DNA from: an uncultured Lachnospiraceae bacterium
Lineage (GTDB): Bacteria > Bacillota > Clostridia > Lachnospirales > Lachnospiraceae
Reading direction: 5' to 3'
Length of the DNA stretch: 64,000 nucleotides
Assembly: GCA_902779575.1 (NCBI GenBank)
Contig: CACZBW010000007.1
Location: 1 to 64,000, forward strand
Made by a program: the position numbers and the translations under genes. The notes beneath the pieces are model-generated. The model worked only from the letters and a program-made list of their open reading frames with translations. It was not told where the DNA came from and did not search any database. Every line of letters begins with the position of its first letter. Within the stretch, counting starts at the first letter, position 1. Positions 33,142 to 41,160 of the stretch are shown one piece after another.

Positions 33142-33470
33142 CAGTCATACACCTCCCGCGATTCCTCTTCCAGCACCTTGGTGATGAACTTGAGGGCACG
33201 GATCATGGTCTCCAGCTCACAGTCGCCGCCGAGGAATACCTCAAAGCCAGTGCAACCGTACCTGTCGACATAGGTATTAACCTTCATGTCCGTACTGCCT
33301 TCATCCTGAATGCGGAAGTAGGTGCGTCCGCCGTGACCGGTGTCACCGCCCATGAAGCCCGTGGTCCCGGCTTCCACTTCGAGAATGTTGGCGCTGACCA
33401 CATCACGGGTATATGTCGTGATTTCTGTGCCGTCCGGCAGCTTACGGCGCTTTTCCTTGATTTTGTACAT
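33141..33470 (-). CDS. Small phage replication-block protein, unknown
   Basis: 109 residues, MYKIKEKRRKLPDGTEITTY start with GGAGG-type site. Beta-rich with conserved-looking GFMGGDTGHGGRTYFRIQDE and CTGFEVFLGGDCELETMIRA segments. Found beside phage primases of this type. No known role. It touches the primase start (shared base). Confidence 0.68.
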   Translation of the reverse strand: MYKIKEKRRKLPDGTEITTYTRDVVSANILEVEAGTTGFMGGDTGHGGRTYFRIQDEGSTDMKVNTYVDRYGCTGFEVFLGGDCELETMIRALKFITKVLEEESREVYD

Positions 33471-33474
33471 AGTC

Positions 33475-33894
33475 TCAAACCTCCTGACAGTCTTCGGTGA
33501 AGTAACGCAAGCGGTAGTTCTTCCACTTGGCGCGGTTGATCTCTGTTTGCATGCCCGCAGATATGCGGCTGCCGAATACCCAGACCTCCGAGCACTTGCT
33601 CATCAGGGCGTTCCCGAAGAACAGGCCAAGCTCACGCTCGTCCGGATCGGCATCATTCAGAAACTGCGGGAACAGCAGGTGCGGCGCGATGGGGATATAA
33701 CCGATCTCGACGGCAAAACGGCTGTAGCGCCTTGTGGCCTCGGTGTTCGCTGCGGTATCCCCAGCATAGGGAGAGCAGATATACACGATGGGCCGGAAGG
33801 CGCGTAGGGAGCGCTGCTCCTGTTCAATCGCTGTCAGCGCGTCACGGGCGGTCAGGTCCAGATAGCCTTCGCTGTTGTACTTGCTGATCGTCAC
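33475..33894 (-). CDS. DUF4406/DUF7768-like nucleotide-hydrolase-fold protein, GTG start
   Basis: 139 residues from GTG 33894 with AAAGGAGG 8 bases upstream; a longer open frame has no site. The fold core is PIVYICSPYAGDTAANTEAT, GYIPIAPHLLFPQFL and ELGLFFGNALMSKCSEVWVF, typical of DUF4406-like relatives of nucleoside 2-deoxyribosyltransferase. It may act on nucleotides or base-modified substrates. It lies between the polymerase and primase genes behind a short repeated leader (33951-33990). Confidence 0.78.
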   Translation of the reverse strand: MTISKYNSEGYLDLTARDALTAIEQEQRSLRAFRPIVYICSPYAGDTAANTEATRRYSRFAVEIGYIPIAPHLLFPQFLNDADPDERELGLFFGNALMSKCSEVWVFGSRISAGMQTEINRAKWKNYRLRYFTEDCQEV

Positions 33895-33950
33895 TGTGCG
33901 ATCCTCCTTTCCGGGCGGACATAGAAAAAGGCGTCCACCTCTAACTTCCA

Positions 33951-33990
33951 CTGGAGATGAACGCCTGATTTGAGCGGGCCAAAATCAATC
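33951..33990 (-). repeat. Repeated leader motif, copy 1
   Basis: The plus sequence CTGGAGATG-N6-TTTGAGCGG-N3-AAAATCAA occurs here and again at 38459-38497 with small differences. Both copies lie in the untranslated gap in front of a small minus-strand gene. Translated on the minus strand both read like PLK-x3-HLQ-x-K, so they may also be remnants of a coding piece. Confidence 0.55.
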
Positions 33991-35973
33991 TTTTTTGTAA
34001 AAGGGTGTGACATAGCCGTCTGCCCGGAGAAGCAGGCCTTTTGCCCACGGAGGGGTCCAGCCCATCTGTTCACACACGGCATCCAGTGACATGGCCGGAT
34101 CAGCTTCGATGACCAGCTCGTCGTGGATATGCATGACAATTTCGCAGCATCGGAGTGTCCGCATGGCGTAGCAGAGAATGTCGCGAGATGTGGCCTGCAC
34201 GATGTTTTCCACGAACTTCGGGCCATAGGAATCCAGCCGTTCCCATTTCTTCGTCGCGCCGACGCCTTCGTAGGTGATGCATTCGCCGCCGAACTTGTTT
34301 GTGCCGACCTTCGGCTTCACATAGGCGAGGTTCCGTCCGGAGGGCAGCGTGATGAACAGCATCCCACTCCGGCAGGAAAAGGTCAGGCCGTAGCTGCTGG
34401 TGGTGTGTTTGTACCGCACAGCCTCCATGACCGCCCGGTCCACTGACCACCAGAATTCCACAATTCGGGGATTCGACTGCCGCCAAGCATCCACCAGCGG
34501 CGGGAGCTCATCTTCGGTCAACCCCATTTCGATGGCACCCATCGCCTTGAGAGCGCCGACCGAGCCGCCGTAGCCGAGGGCGAGTTCCGCGATTTTGCCC
34601 TTTTGCCGTAGATGCCCGTTGATCCCGTGCTTCTCGACAGGGACCTTGAACATCTGGCTGGCGCTGGCGCAGTAGATGTCGCCGCCTTTCTCGAACACCT
34701 TCTGACGCCACGTTTCCCCGGCGTACCAGGCAATGACGCGAGCTTCGATGGCGGAAAAGTCGGCTACAAGGAACTGGGTGCCATCCTTGGGAATGAACGC
34801 GGTGCGGATCAGCTGCGAGAGCGTATCCGGTACGTCCTCATAGAGGAGCTTTACCGCTTCAAAGTCACCGGTGCGGACGAGCGCACGGGCCTCCGCCAGA
34901 TCGGAAAGGTGATTCTGGGGCAGATTTTGCAGCTGTATGTTCCTCCCGGAGAACCGGCCTGTCCGGGCAGCGCCGAAGAACTGGAACATGCCACGGGCGC
35001 GGCTGTCGGCGCAGACGGTGTTCTCCATCGCCTGGTATTTCCGGACGGAGGACTTGGCCAGCTGCTGCCGCAGGGACAGGACCTCCCGGAGCTCGTCCGG
35101 CGCGTCCTTCAGAAGCTCGGCCACGGCCTTCTTATCGAGCGATTCCGTCTCCATACCGTTGTCGGAGAGCCACTGCTTCATCTGTAGCACGCTGTTGGGA
35201 TTCTCCAGTGACGTCAGTCGCTTCATCGCTGTGGTCAGCTCCTGCCGTGAGCGGGTATCCATCTTAATCGCCTGCTGCACCAGCTCCATGTCGAGCCGGA
35301 CACCACGGTCATTGATTTCCTGATCGATGTGGTATTCCTCCCAGACCTGATCCGGGACCGGGAACTTGGCCAGCTTCTGCTGGATACCCATCTCGGTCTC
35401 CACATCGCGCAGGTTATACCGTTTGAAGGCTTCCCACTTATCCGGCGCGTGGAAGGGGCGGTTCCGGGTACGCTGGCCGTTGGTCTTCGTCGGAGCGCAG
35501 GGCTGGCAGAAGAACTTGATCAGGTCCTTGCCCTCGGTGAGCTTCTGCTTTTCGAGTCCCAGCACCGCGCCGGCGCCTTCCAGCGAAAGCGGAAGTCCCA
35601 TCGTGGCTGCCCAGACCATCGAGCAGCGCCAGCTTTCCGGATTCAGGAACCGGGCCATCTCCTGTGACAGAGGATGGTTGTCATGGAAGGGATCAAGACC
35701 GATCCCCAGATCCCGGAGATAACGGGACAGGCAGACCCGTTCAAAGCTGGCGTTGAAAGCCCACTTGGTGACGGCATTGTCGGTCAGGGCATCCAGCACA
35801 TCGTCCGGGATCTTCTCTCCGCAGGTCAGATCGACCACCTGCACCGGGCCTGCATCAGCGCTGTACCCAAAGAGCAGGATTTCAAAATCGGGAGACTCGC
35901 AGTAACGATATACACCGCTTTTCTGGAGAGGCACGTCGCTGTAGGTCTCGATATCTATACTGAGGGTTTTCAT
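33985..35973 (-). CDS. Phage family A DNA polymerase with 3'-5' exonuclease
   Basis: 662 residues. Exonuclease (about 1-180): LSIDIETYSDVPL with D-x-E and WAFNASFERVCLSRYL. Polymerase: motif A FLVADFSAIEARVIAWYAGE, motif B RQKGKIAELALGYGGSVGAL, motif C VMHIHDELVIEAD. It replicates phage DNA. The ATG at 35973 has GGAAAGGAAACGCC upstream, and the leader (36000-36025) has a GGGTG...CACCC hairpin. Confidence 0.93.
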   Translation of the reverse strand: MKTLSIDIETYSDVPLQKSGVYRYCESPDFEILLFGYSADAGPVQVVDLTCGEKIPDDVLDALTDNAVTKWAFNASFERVCLSRYLRDLGIGLDPFHDNHPLSQEMARFLNPESWRCSMVWAATMGLPLSLEGAGAVLGLEKQKLTEGKDLIKFFCQPCAPTKTNGQRTRNRPFHAPDKWEAFKRYNLRDVETEMGIQQKLAKFPVPDQVWEEYHIDQEINDRGVRLDMELVQQAIKMDTRSRQELTTAMKRLTSLENPNSVLQMKQWLSDNGMETESLDKKAVAELLKDAPDELREVLSLRQQLAKSSVRKYQAMENTVCADSRARGMFQFFGAARTGRFSGRNIQLQNLPQNHLSDLAEARALVRTGDFEAVKLLYEDVPDTLSQLIRTAFIPKDGTQFLVADFSAIEARVIAWYAGETWRQKVFEKGGDIYCASASQMFKVPVEKHGINGHLRQKGKIAELALGYGGSVGALKAMGAIEMGLTEDELPPLVDAWRQSNPRIVEFWWSVDRAVMEAVRYKHTTSSYGLTFSCRSGMLFITLPSGRNLAYVKPKVGTNKFGGECITYEGVGATKKWERLDSYGPKFVENIVQATSRDILCYAMRTLRCCEIVMHIHDELVIEADPAMSLDAVCEQMGWTPPWAKGLLLRADGYVTPFYKKD

Positions 35974-36037
35974 TGGCGTTTCCTTTCCATAAGGAACATG
36001 GGTGACAGGATTTCTCCCGCCACCCGTGTTCGTGTTG

Positions 36038-36229
36038 TCAGCGGACCAGTTCGTTCATGCGCTTCTGATGGTATTCATCATCCTGCGCGGCCTTCTTCTC
36101 CTCGCGCTTCTCGCGCCGGAAGTCGTTGATCACGGTCTGGATGCCGACCACCGCCCAAGAGAGGACGACGACGCAGAAGCAGCCGATGAGAATGTTACAG
36201 AGTACGGTGGAAATCATGATCTCGTTCAT
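36038..36229 (-). CDS. Small single-span membrane protein, unknown
   Basis: 63 residues, starting MNEIMISTVLCNILIGCFCV and continuing hydrophobic to about residue 33, then a highly charged tail (DFRREKREEKKAAQDDEYHQ). One transmembrane helix with a cytoplasmic basic/acidic tail. It sits in the replication block between DUF2815 and polymerase genes. Function unknown. Confidence 0.65.
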   Translation of the reverse strand: MNEIMISTVLCNILIGCFCVVVLSWAVVGIQTVINDFRREKREEKKAAQDDEYHQKRMNELVR

Positions 36230-36244
36230 TGCCTTTTACCTCCA

Positions 36245-36817
36245 TTAATCCAAGAAATCTTCGTCTTCGTCGGTGGCAAAGTCAGACTCAGCGCTGGCCT
36301 TGCCGCCGAGGGGTTCACCGTCACGGACCTTCTGCAGGTTGTTCAGGCCGCAGGCAATGCCGCGATTGCCGGAGCTGTTGAACGCGTAGAAGGTGATGCT
36401 GGCGCGACCGTACACACCGGAGTAAACCTCCGAGCGGGTCAGAATCGGGTTGCGGTCCACGTCTACGATACCAGGAGCCGAGGTGGCGTTGGCGTTGACG
36501 AAGTAGCAGCCTGCGTAGGCCGGATCGTCAGGCCTCTCGGTGTCGCCGTCACGCAGCGGGTTCTTGATGGCCGAGAGCGGCGGGACGGTCTTGCCGTTGC
36601 CCTTCAGTTTGGCCTCGCCCTCCTTGTAGGCGGCTTCGATGGCAGTCTGAATCTTCTTCAGGGTCTTGGTGTCGCTCTTCGGGATGATCAGGCTGACGCT
36701 GTACTTGGGCGTGCCGCCGTTGATCGACTTGGGCTCCCAGACGTTGGCGTAGCTCCAACGGGTCTCCGGGCCGGTGATAACCTTCATGGGGTTGCTGGGT
36801 TTTACATTGTTAGTCAT
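36245..36817 (-). CDS. DUF2815 protein, probable single-stranded DNA-binding protein
   Basis: 190 residues from ATG 36817 (GGAGGATTTTGACA upstream). Features: VITGPETRWSYANVWEPKSI, YSVSLIIPKSDTKTLKKIQT and NGTSAPG-like NATSAPGIVDVDRNPILTRS, then an OB-like end with YAFNSSGNRGIACGLNNLQK and an acidic tail (DEDEDFLD) as in ssDNA-binding proteins. It lies between the Cas4-like exonuclease and polymerase genes, overlapping the former by 8 bases. Confidence 0.85.
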   Translation of the reverse strand: MTNNVKPSNPMKVITGPETRWSYANVWEPKSINGGTPKYSVSLIIPKSDTKTLKKIQTAIEAAYKEGEAKLKGNGKTVPPLSAIKNPLRDGDTERPDDPAYAGCYFVNANATSAPGIVDVDRNPILTRSEVYSGVYGRASITFYAFNSSGNRGIACGLNNLQKVRDGEPLGGKASAESDFATDEDEDFLD

Positions 36818-37949
36818 TGTCAAAATCCTCCATAAAATCATTTTTTGCCGTGTTCATGGCCGGACGTTTGTCGCTTTCCGGCACGAGCGTTGGTTTGCCT
36901 TGCGGCTTCTCGATGTAAGCCGTGAGTAGTTCGTCGAAGCGGGTCTTGCCGAGCATCTTCTGCATGGCGGTGATGCCGAGGAGCTTGCGCTCATAGGGAT
37001 CAAAGCCCGCGTTCGTGACCGCCTGTTCGACGGCGGCCTCATTGGTGTACCTGCGGTTGGACCGGCCTTCGACCAGCTTCCAGCCGTGCCATTCCTTTCC
37101 GCTGATCGCCTGCTGCAGGGCGTACTCCTTTATGTCCGAGGCCCATGAGACAAGATCGTCCACGCGGGAGAGAATGTCCTCGATGTCCTCGTCCGTCAGG
37201 AGCGGCGGCAGCTTGAAGTCGTAGCGGGCCAGCTCCAGATTGGCTTCGGCCCTTGCGCGGCAGTCGTTTTTCGCCTTGCAGAAGCCGCACCACTCGCCGC
37301 ACAGGAAGTTCCCGTCACCGGCGAACGCCAGATCCGCTGTGGGCTTCAGGACCTCGTCCGCCCACCGGTACAGGTCATCCTTGGAGAGCGTGAAGGTGCT
37401 GATGTTCTGGCGTCTGGGCTGGTAGATCGTCATGGACACCGTGTCGATGTCGTAGATGCCGTCGAACAGCTCCAGAGCGCCGAGGCCGTAGCACTTCATC
37501 TGCGGGTTGTCTTCCGCCGATACCAGGACGCCGAGGCCATGCTTGTAGTCGATGACGTGCATGGTGCCATCTGCAATCAGGATCGCGTCCGAAGTCCCGA
37601 AGCCCTGTTCCACCCAGCGGGAGAAGTCCACCCGCTGCTCGATCAGGACCACCGGGTCGGCACAGGTCTCCTTGGCGGCCTCAACCAGTTCAAGGATGTA
37701 GGCGGCATAGCCGGTGGCGCAGTCGTCCATCTCCTGATTGAACCAGGTCAGGTTCTCGGTGGGGTCCTCGGCCTGCATGCCCAGCGCTTTCCGGATCTTG
37801 TACTCGCAGAGCGTGTGGGCGTCGGTGCCCTCGGCGGCGTAGTCGCTGCCTTTATCCGCATAGGTCTCGCACAGCCGTGCCGATGGCGGGCAGTGGAGCC
37901 AGCGGTCCGAGGATGAAGCGGAAAGAAGCGCGTGTCCGTTAGGTGGCAT
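36810..37949 (-). CDS. DUF2800 Cas4-like exonuclease
   Basis: 379 residues from ATG 37949, which lies inside the end of the upstream gene. LLSASSSDRWLHCPPSARLC opening, AEGTDAHTLCEY, the PD-(D/E)XK-type strand DAILIADGTMHVIDYKHGLG, and a Cys cluster CGEWCGFCKAKNDCRA that would hold an iron-sulfur cluster as in Cas4/RecB-like nucleases. It likely recombines or processes DNA ends together with the DUF2815 protein. Confidence 0.88.
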   Translation of the reverse strand: MPPNGHALLSASSSDRWLHCPPSARLCETYADKGSDYAAEGTDAHTLCEYKIRKALGMQAEDPTENLTWFNQEMDDCATGYAAYILELVEAAKETCADPVVLIEQRVDFSRWVEQGFGTSDAILIADGTMHVIDYKHGLGVLVSAEDNPQMKCYGLGALELFDGIYDIDTVSMTIYQPRRQNISTFTLSKDDLYRWADEVLKPTADLAFAGDGNFLCGEWCGFCKAKNDCRARAEANLELARYDFKLPPLLTDEDIEDILSRVDDLVSWASDIKEYALQQAISGKEWHGWKLVEGRSNRRYTNEAAVEQAVTNAGFDPYERKLLGITAMQKMLGKTRFDELLTAYIEKPQGKPTLVPESDKRPAMNTAKNDFMEDFDND

Positions 37950-38262
37950 GATCCAGCACCTCCGCATCCCTCAAAAGGGCTTCATAGTTCTTGGGGTCGA
38001 CCTGCGAGAGCTTGCTGGCACCGTACTTCTGCAGGAGATCCCGGATCGCGGCGGTGTGGCCTGCGCGGGACTTGTCCGCCAGTACGGCCCGGACCTGCTC
38101 CAAGGTCAGCGCCGGTTTCTCCTCCGGCTTGGGCTGTGTGGCCGGTTCCGCATCGCCTGCGTCGTTGAACTGCTGGGCCAGCCAGTTGGCGGCGTCAGTA
38201 ATTACGGCAGCAGCAGTGCGGAGCTCTTCGATGGTTTGAGCCATATCGCTCATCTTGCTCAT
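37939..38262 (-). CDS. Phage early protein, unknown
   Basis: 107 residues from ATG 38262 (GGAGGAAAACGC upstream). N-terminal helix (DMAQTIEELRTAAAVITDAA), a Pro/Glu linker, and a C-terminal SAP/HeH-like unit (LEQVRAVLADKSRAGHTAAI, LLQKYGASKLSQVDP) that may bind DNA. Homologues in public annotations are sometimes called Rrp5-like, without experimental support known to me. Confidence 0.7.
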   Translation of the reverse strand: MSKMSDMAQTIEELRTAAAVITDAANWLAQQFNDAGDAEPATQPKPEEKPALTLEQVRAVLADKSRAGHTAAIRDLLQKYGASKLSQVDPKNYEALLRDAEVLDHAT

Positions 38263-38407
38263 TGCGTTTTCCTCCTTCCTCGGATTGACTCTGTTTGGCA
38301 AGGGCAGCAAGCCTTCGCGCCATGCGGGCGGATACCAGGCTGATCGCGTTGAGCACCAGAATTTCTTCGAACGCGTCGTTGCTGTCACTGCGGTTGATGT
38401 GAACCAT
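38195..38407 (-). CDS. Small phage early protein
   Basis: 70 residues, ATG 38407 with GGAGGTGAAACGAC upstream. The core FEEILVLNAISLVSARMARR is a conserved small-protein signature in Clostridia phages. Its last ~22 residues overlap the start of the next gene in another frame. Role unknown. Confidence 0.6.
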   Translation of the reverse strand: MVHINRSDSNDAFEEILVLNAISLVSARMARRLAALAKQSQSEEGGKRNEQDERYGSNHRRAPHCCCRNY

Positions 38408-38458
38408 GTCGTTTCACCTCCGATCTGAAAGGCCGGTGTCGTTGCCTTACACCTTCCT

Positions 38459-38497
38459 CTGGAGATGGGCGGCGGTTTTGAGCGGAGGAAAATCAAA
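38459..38497 (-). repeat. Repeated leader motif, copy 2
   Basis: Second copy of the CTGGAGATG...TTTGAGCGG...AAAATCAA motif seen at 33951-33990, here in the 150-bp gap between the sigma-like gene and the 70-residue gene. Its minus-strand TTTCCTCCG could pair with the ribosome site CGGAGG of the 38407 gene. Confidence 0.5.
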
Positions 38498-38558
38498 AAG
38501 ATGAAAAACTTCTGGCCACCGTAGATCGGCAGCCAGAAGCGGGTCTTACATTATTAAA

Positions 38559-39062
38559 TCAGTAGCCACGGACTTTCCGCAGCTCGGTACGGATGCGCTT
38601 CATCTGGTCCGCAAAGGTGCGCTGCGGGCGGCCCAGCGCCTTGGCGATTGCCCGGTCGGAGATGCTGTCGTTCTCCTGCCAGAGAGCAAGGATGGTGTCG
38701 GCTTCCGGATCGAGTTCCCTGAGTCGCGTGATCAGACAGGCCAGAAGGTCGCGGTCCGCGATGACATCCTCCATCCGGGGACCGGGCGCTTCCTGCTGGT
38801 CGAGCATGGTGACGCTACCATCGCCCTCCGGCGAATCGAGGGAAAGCAGGTCACCGGCGCGGCGGTACTCGCAGTCCTCGCACATCATGTCACAGAGCCA
38901 GAACTTTTTCCGGGGGCAGCAGCATCGCCCGTGGTCCTGCATGCGTTTCCGGTAGGCGGTGCGTTCACGGTCATAGGTCTCGTAGTATTCTTTCGGAACC
39001 TCGAACCAGCGGCGAAGGGACTTCTCGTAGATGCGGTAGACCTTGTTTTCATTGGTTTTCAT
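38559..39062 (-). CDS. Sigma-70-like early regulator with Cys-rich middle
   Basis: 167 residues. A C-terminal sigma region 4-like HTH (ELDPEADTILALWQENDSIS, DRAIAKALGRPQRTFADQMK) follows a Cys-rich patch (CCCPRKKFWLCDMMCEDCEY) that could bind zinc. Similar proteins are early phage regulators or sigma-like factors in Clostridia. It is the first gene of the minus-strand early block; upstream lies a cluster of TTCGCAA boxes. Confidence 0.75.
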   Translation of the reverse strand: MKTNENKVYRIYEKSLRRWFEVPKEYYETYDRERTAYRKRMQDHGRCCCPRKKFWLCDMMCEDCEYRRAGDLLSLDSPEGDGSVTMLDQQEAPGPRMEDVIADRDLLACLITRLRELDPEADTILALWQENDSISDRAIAKALGRPQRTFADQMKRIRTELRKVRGY

Positions 39063-39125
39063 GCTTTTTCCTCCTGCGATTTGCGTTTTTCGCGGAAATC
39101 ACAGGAAGGAAAAGGCTCCTGCGAC

Positions 39126-39179
39126 TTCTCGCAAGAGCTATCCAATCGTTCGCAAGGTCAGCTGCCATAGTTGCGAAGG
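39126..39179. promoter_or_regulatory. Operator-like cluster of TTCGCAA boxes
   Basis: TTCTCGCAAG (39126-39135), TTCGCAAGG (39149-39157) and the inverted TTGCGAAGG (39171-39179) are spaced about 22 bases apart in the 220-bp gap between the divergent early and defence genes. This arrangement fits a repressor-binding region, though no repressor gene is visible nearby. Confidence 0.45.
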
Positions 39180-39239
39180 TTAATAAGGTCCAACCGAAAA
39201 AGTTTTCATTTTTGGGGATGTCTATTTCGTGCCAAGTGA

Positions 39240-39268
39240 TTGAATTTTCGAGGAAAATCGGCTATAAT
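39240..39268 (+). promoter_or_regulatory. Sigma-70 promoter of the plus-strand defence island
   Basis: TTGAAT (39240-39245), 17-base spacer, TATAAT (39263-39268). It lies 87 bases before the TTG start of the first gene of a 17-kb run of same-strand genes. No terminator is evident inside the run, so this may drive many of them. Confidence 0.7.
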
Positions 39269-39355
39269 ATGTTTTAGTGGGGTTTGGTGGGAATTGAGTC
39301 GAACTGCTGGATTCCACGGCATCAGAGTCAACCAGTGAAAATCGGAGGAGATTTA

Positions 39356-40237
39356 TTGACAAACAACGACTATCCACGGTTATGCGGAGGTACCTTCTTT
39401 ACGCTTGCGCTGCAATGCTTGCGTCCACGTATGAAGGCGCGTGAACACTATAAAGGTGACAGTGATGGCCTGACGGACCCAGAGGTCCTTGCAGGCCTTA
39501 TTCAGGTTGTAAACCCGGACTACAGCAACCCCGGCAAGGAAGTGCTGAAGACACCGGCGAATAACTACAAAGCGTGCAGGGTCAGTTCCGGCGCATACCT
39601 GCCTTTCGATGACGGTCAGATGATTCGAGCATTCGATACGCGGGTGAAGACAGATTACAGATCGGCCCTTGCGGCCATGACCTCGTTCGTTAATACCTAT
39701 CTGGACCTTGGTGAGAGCATCGGGCGGACGACCGCGCTGGTAAAAGCGCTGGTGGACCTGATTCAGCAGGATTCAACGATCGGCATGTCCGAAGAGTTTT
39801 ATATCGGTGAACGCGGGCAGAAAATAAAAAAGGCCGCACTGGGCGACCTTTCAGATGTTTGCCTACCGTCATTTCTGCTCGGTGTTTGGCACTATGTAAT
39901 TGTAAGCAGACAGGACAATTCGATCGGGCAAACCACCTATGATCGCTGGTGCCCATCGAACGACCGAGCGCCGAGGAAGTATACCGCAGACATGGGAGCA
40001 GGAGTGTTGGACGGACTTCGGGTTTATGTTTCAGAGTTGGAAGCCCAAGACGAAGTCGACGACGATGTGATCATAGAGGCGGAGCCGGAATTCCAGAGTC
40101 GTGCGGAGCAGTCAGCTGGGTCGGCTCCGCAGAGTGGTACACCCGTAGTCAATAACAATCCTATCTTCATTCAGCAGAACGGCGATGGCAACATGGTGAT
40201 TCCGAACTACGGGACTATCACCATCAATAAGAAATAG
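39356..40237 (+). CDS. Unknown protein with C-terminal IPNYGT tag; first gene of the defence island
   Basis: 293 residues from TTG 39356 (GGAGGAG 5 bases upstream); the open frame extends to 39284 without a better site. The N-terminal ~215 residues form one helical domain (LCGGTFFTLALQCLRPRMKA, SDGLTDPEVLAGLIQVVNPD, FLLGVWHYVIVSRQDNSIGQ). I recall relatives in gut Firmicutes but no function. An acidic linker (DEVDDDVIIEAEPE) leads to a C-terminal tag NGDGNMVIPNYGTITIN, which matches a tag at the N-terminus of the next protein. This effector-linker-tag plan resembles proteins that signal by tag-to-tag assembly. Confidence 0.75.
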   Translation: MTNNDYPRLCGGTFFTLALQCLRPRMKAREHYKGDSDGLTDPEVLAGLIQVVNPDYSNPGKEVLKTPANNYKACRVSSGAYLPFDDGQMIRAFDTRVKTDYRSALAAMTSFVNTYLDLGESIGRTTALVKALVDLIQQDSTIGMSEEFYIGERGQKIKKAALGDLSDVCLPSFLLGVWHYVIVSRQDNSIGQTTYDRWCPSNDRAPRKYTADMGAGVLDGLRVYVSELEAQDEVDDDVIIEAEPEFQSRAEQSAGSAPQSGTPVVNNNPIFIQQNGDGNMVIPNYGTITINKK

Positions 40238-40248
40238 GAGGGCTTTGG

Positions 40249-40890
40249 ATGGAAGAAAACAAACTTCAAACAGTACAACCATCTGTCCCGAGCGTTCCTG
40301 GTCAAGGACAGTTCGTACAGACGGGTAACGACAATGTCCTGATCCCGAACTATGGGACGGTTAATATTAACGTTCAGGCTCCGACCACGCCGCCCATCAA
40401 CGGAACCTTTTATGTTCCACTTCGGGTCAGCCGTGAATACTACAACATCTTTGTGATCGGAATTGAGGAGTTTGACAAGCCATATTTTAAGGTGCCACGT
40501 GATCGGACACTGAACCAGTACATGACGGATGAAACAAAGCAGCGCTTCGATGCGCTTACTCCGGAAATGATCGAGGAGATAAAAACGCTACCTTCTTTGT
40601 TCTTGGCTGAGAACCGGCCTTATGGTAGAGCGGATGATGACCAACGCGTCATATATGGGTTTGTGTCAGATATAAAAATCTATGACAACGATGTGAAAAT
40701 CTATTTCTGTGGTTATAAAAGTGACATTGTTCAGCAAAGGTTAAATGAGCTGCTGGATGAGCTTGGGCTTTACGGGAACCAACACTTCAATGAGCTGAAT
40801 CGTACCCATTGGGCGATCAAGCGAGTGGATCTGATTCAGGAGTTGTACGAGGCCGGTTTGCCGGTGCCAGTATTCAACATGCAGCGTTAA
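40249..40890 (+). CDS. Unknown protein with N-terminal IPNYGT tag; pairs with preceding gene
   Basis: 213 residues, ATG with AGGAGGGCTTTGG upstream, 11 bases after the first gene. Residues 1-23 are disordered-looking; 25-41 are the tag TGNDNVLIPNYGTVNIN, sharing 10 of 17 positions with the C-terminal tag of the preceding protein. A Pro-rich linker leads to a compact alpha/beta domain (about 55-210; FYVPLRVSREYYNIFVIGIE, YGFVSDIKIYDNDVKIYFCG). No catalytic motif recognised. The DNA of the two tags differs at many third positions, so the match is kept at protein level. Confidence 0.73.
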   Translation: MEENKLQTVQPSVPSVPGQGQFVQTGNDNVLIPNYGTVNINVQAPTTPPINGTFYVPLRVSREYYNIFVIGIEEFDKPYFKVPRDRTLNQYMTDETKQRFDALTPEMIEEIKTLPSLFLAENRPYGRADDDQRVIYGFVSDIKIYDNDVKIYFCGYKSDIVQQRLNELLDELGLYGNQHFNELNRTHWAIKRVDLIQELYEAGLPVPVFNMQR

Positions 40891-40915
40891 CCAACGGACC
40901 TATTGGAGGTATGTG

Positions 40916-41128
40916 ATGAATCGCGAAGTAGAGAACGTAGTAGCGCAGGAAGCAACAGAAAAATGGGTAAACCTTGAAGATATAGCCGAGCACCTCAGTG
41001 TTAGCACAGACACTGTTAGAAGCTGGATCAAGAGCGGGAAACTCCCGGTTTATCGTGCGGGGAAACGGTATAAATTCAAGATTTCCGAGGTTGATGAATG
41101 GCTCAGAGAAGGAAGAATCTCCGAGTGA
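40916..41128 (+). CDS. Excisionase-family (HTH_17/MerR-like) DNA-binding protein
   Basis: 70 residues from ATG 40916 (TTGGAGGT 5 bases upstream; an in-frame GTG precedes it). WVNLEDIAEHLSVSTDTVRS, WIKSGKLPVYRAGKRYKFKI and EVDEWL are the standard HTH_17 pattern. Such proteins regulate or serve as excisionases. Here it lies 32 bases before the AAA ATPase gene and more likely regulates the defence operon; no recombinase is adjacent. Confidence 0.85.
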   Translation: MNREVENVVAQEATEKWVNLEDIAEHLSVSTDTVRSWIKSGKLPVYRAGKRYKFKISEVDEWLREGRISE

Positions 41129-41160
41129 TTCGAATTGATACTGTGGAGGGAAAGTAATAC

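Noticed and set aside
40916..41128. Treating the HTH_17 protein as the excisionase of an integrated element
   Set aside because: No integrase lies next to it; the nearest recombinase is 17.5 kb away inside the type I locus, so a regulator role is simpler.
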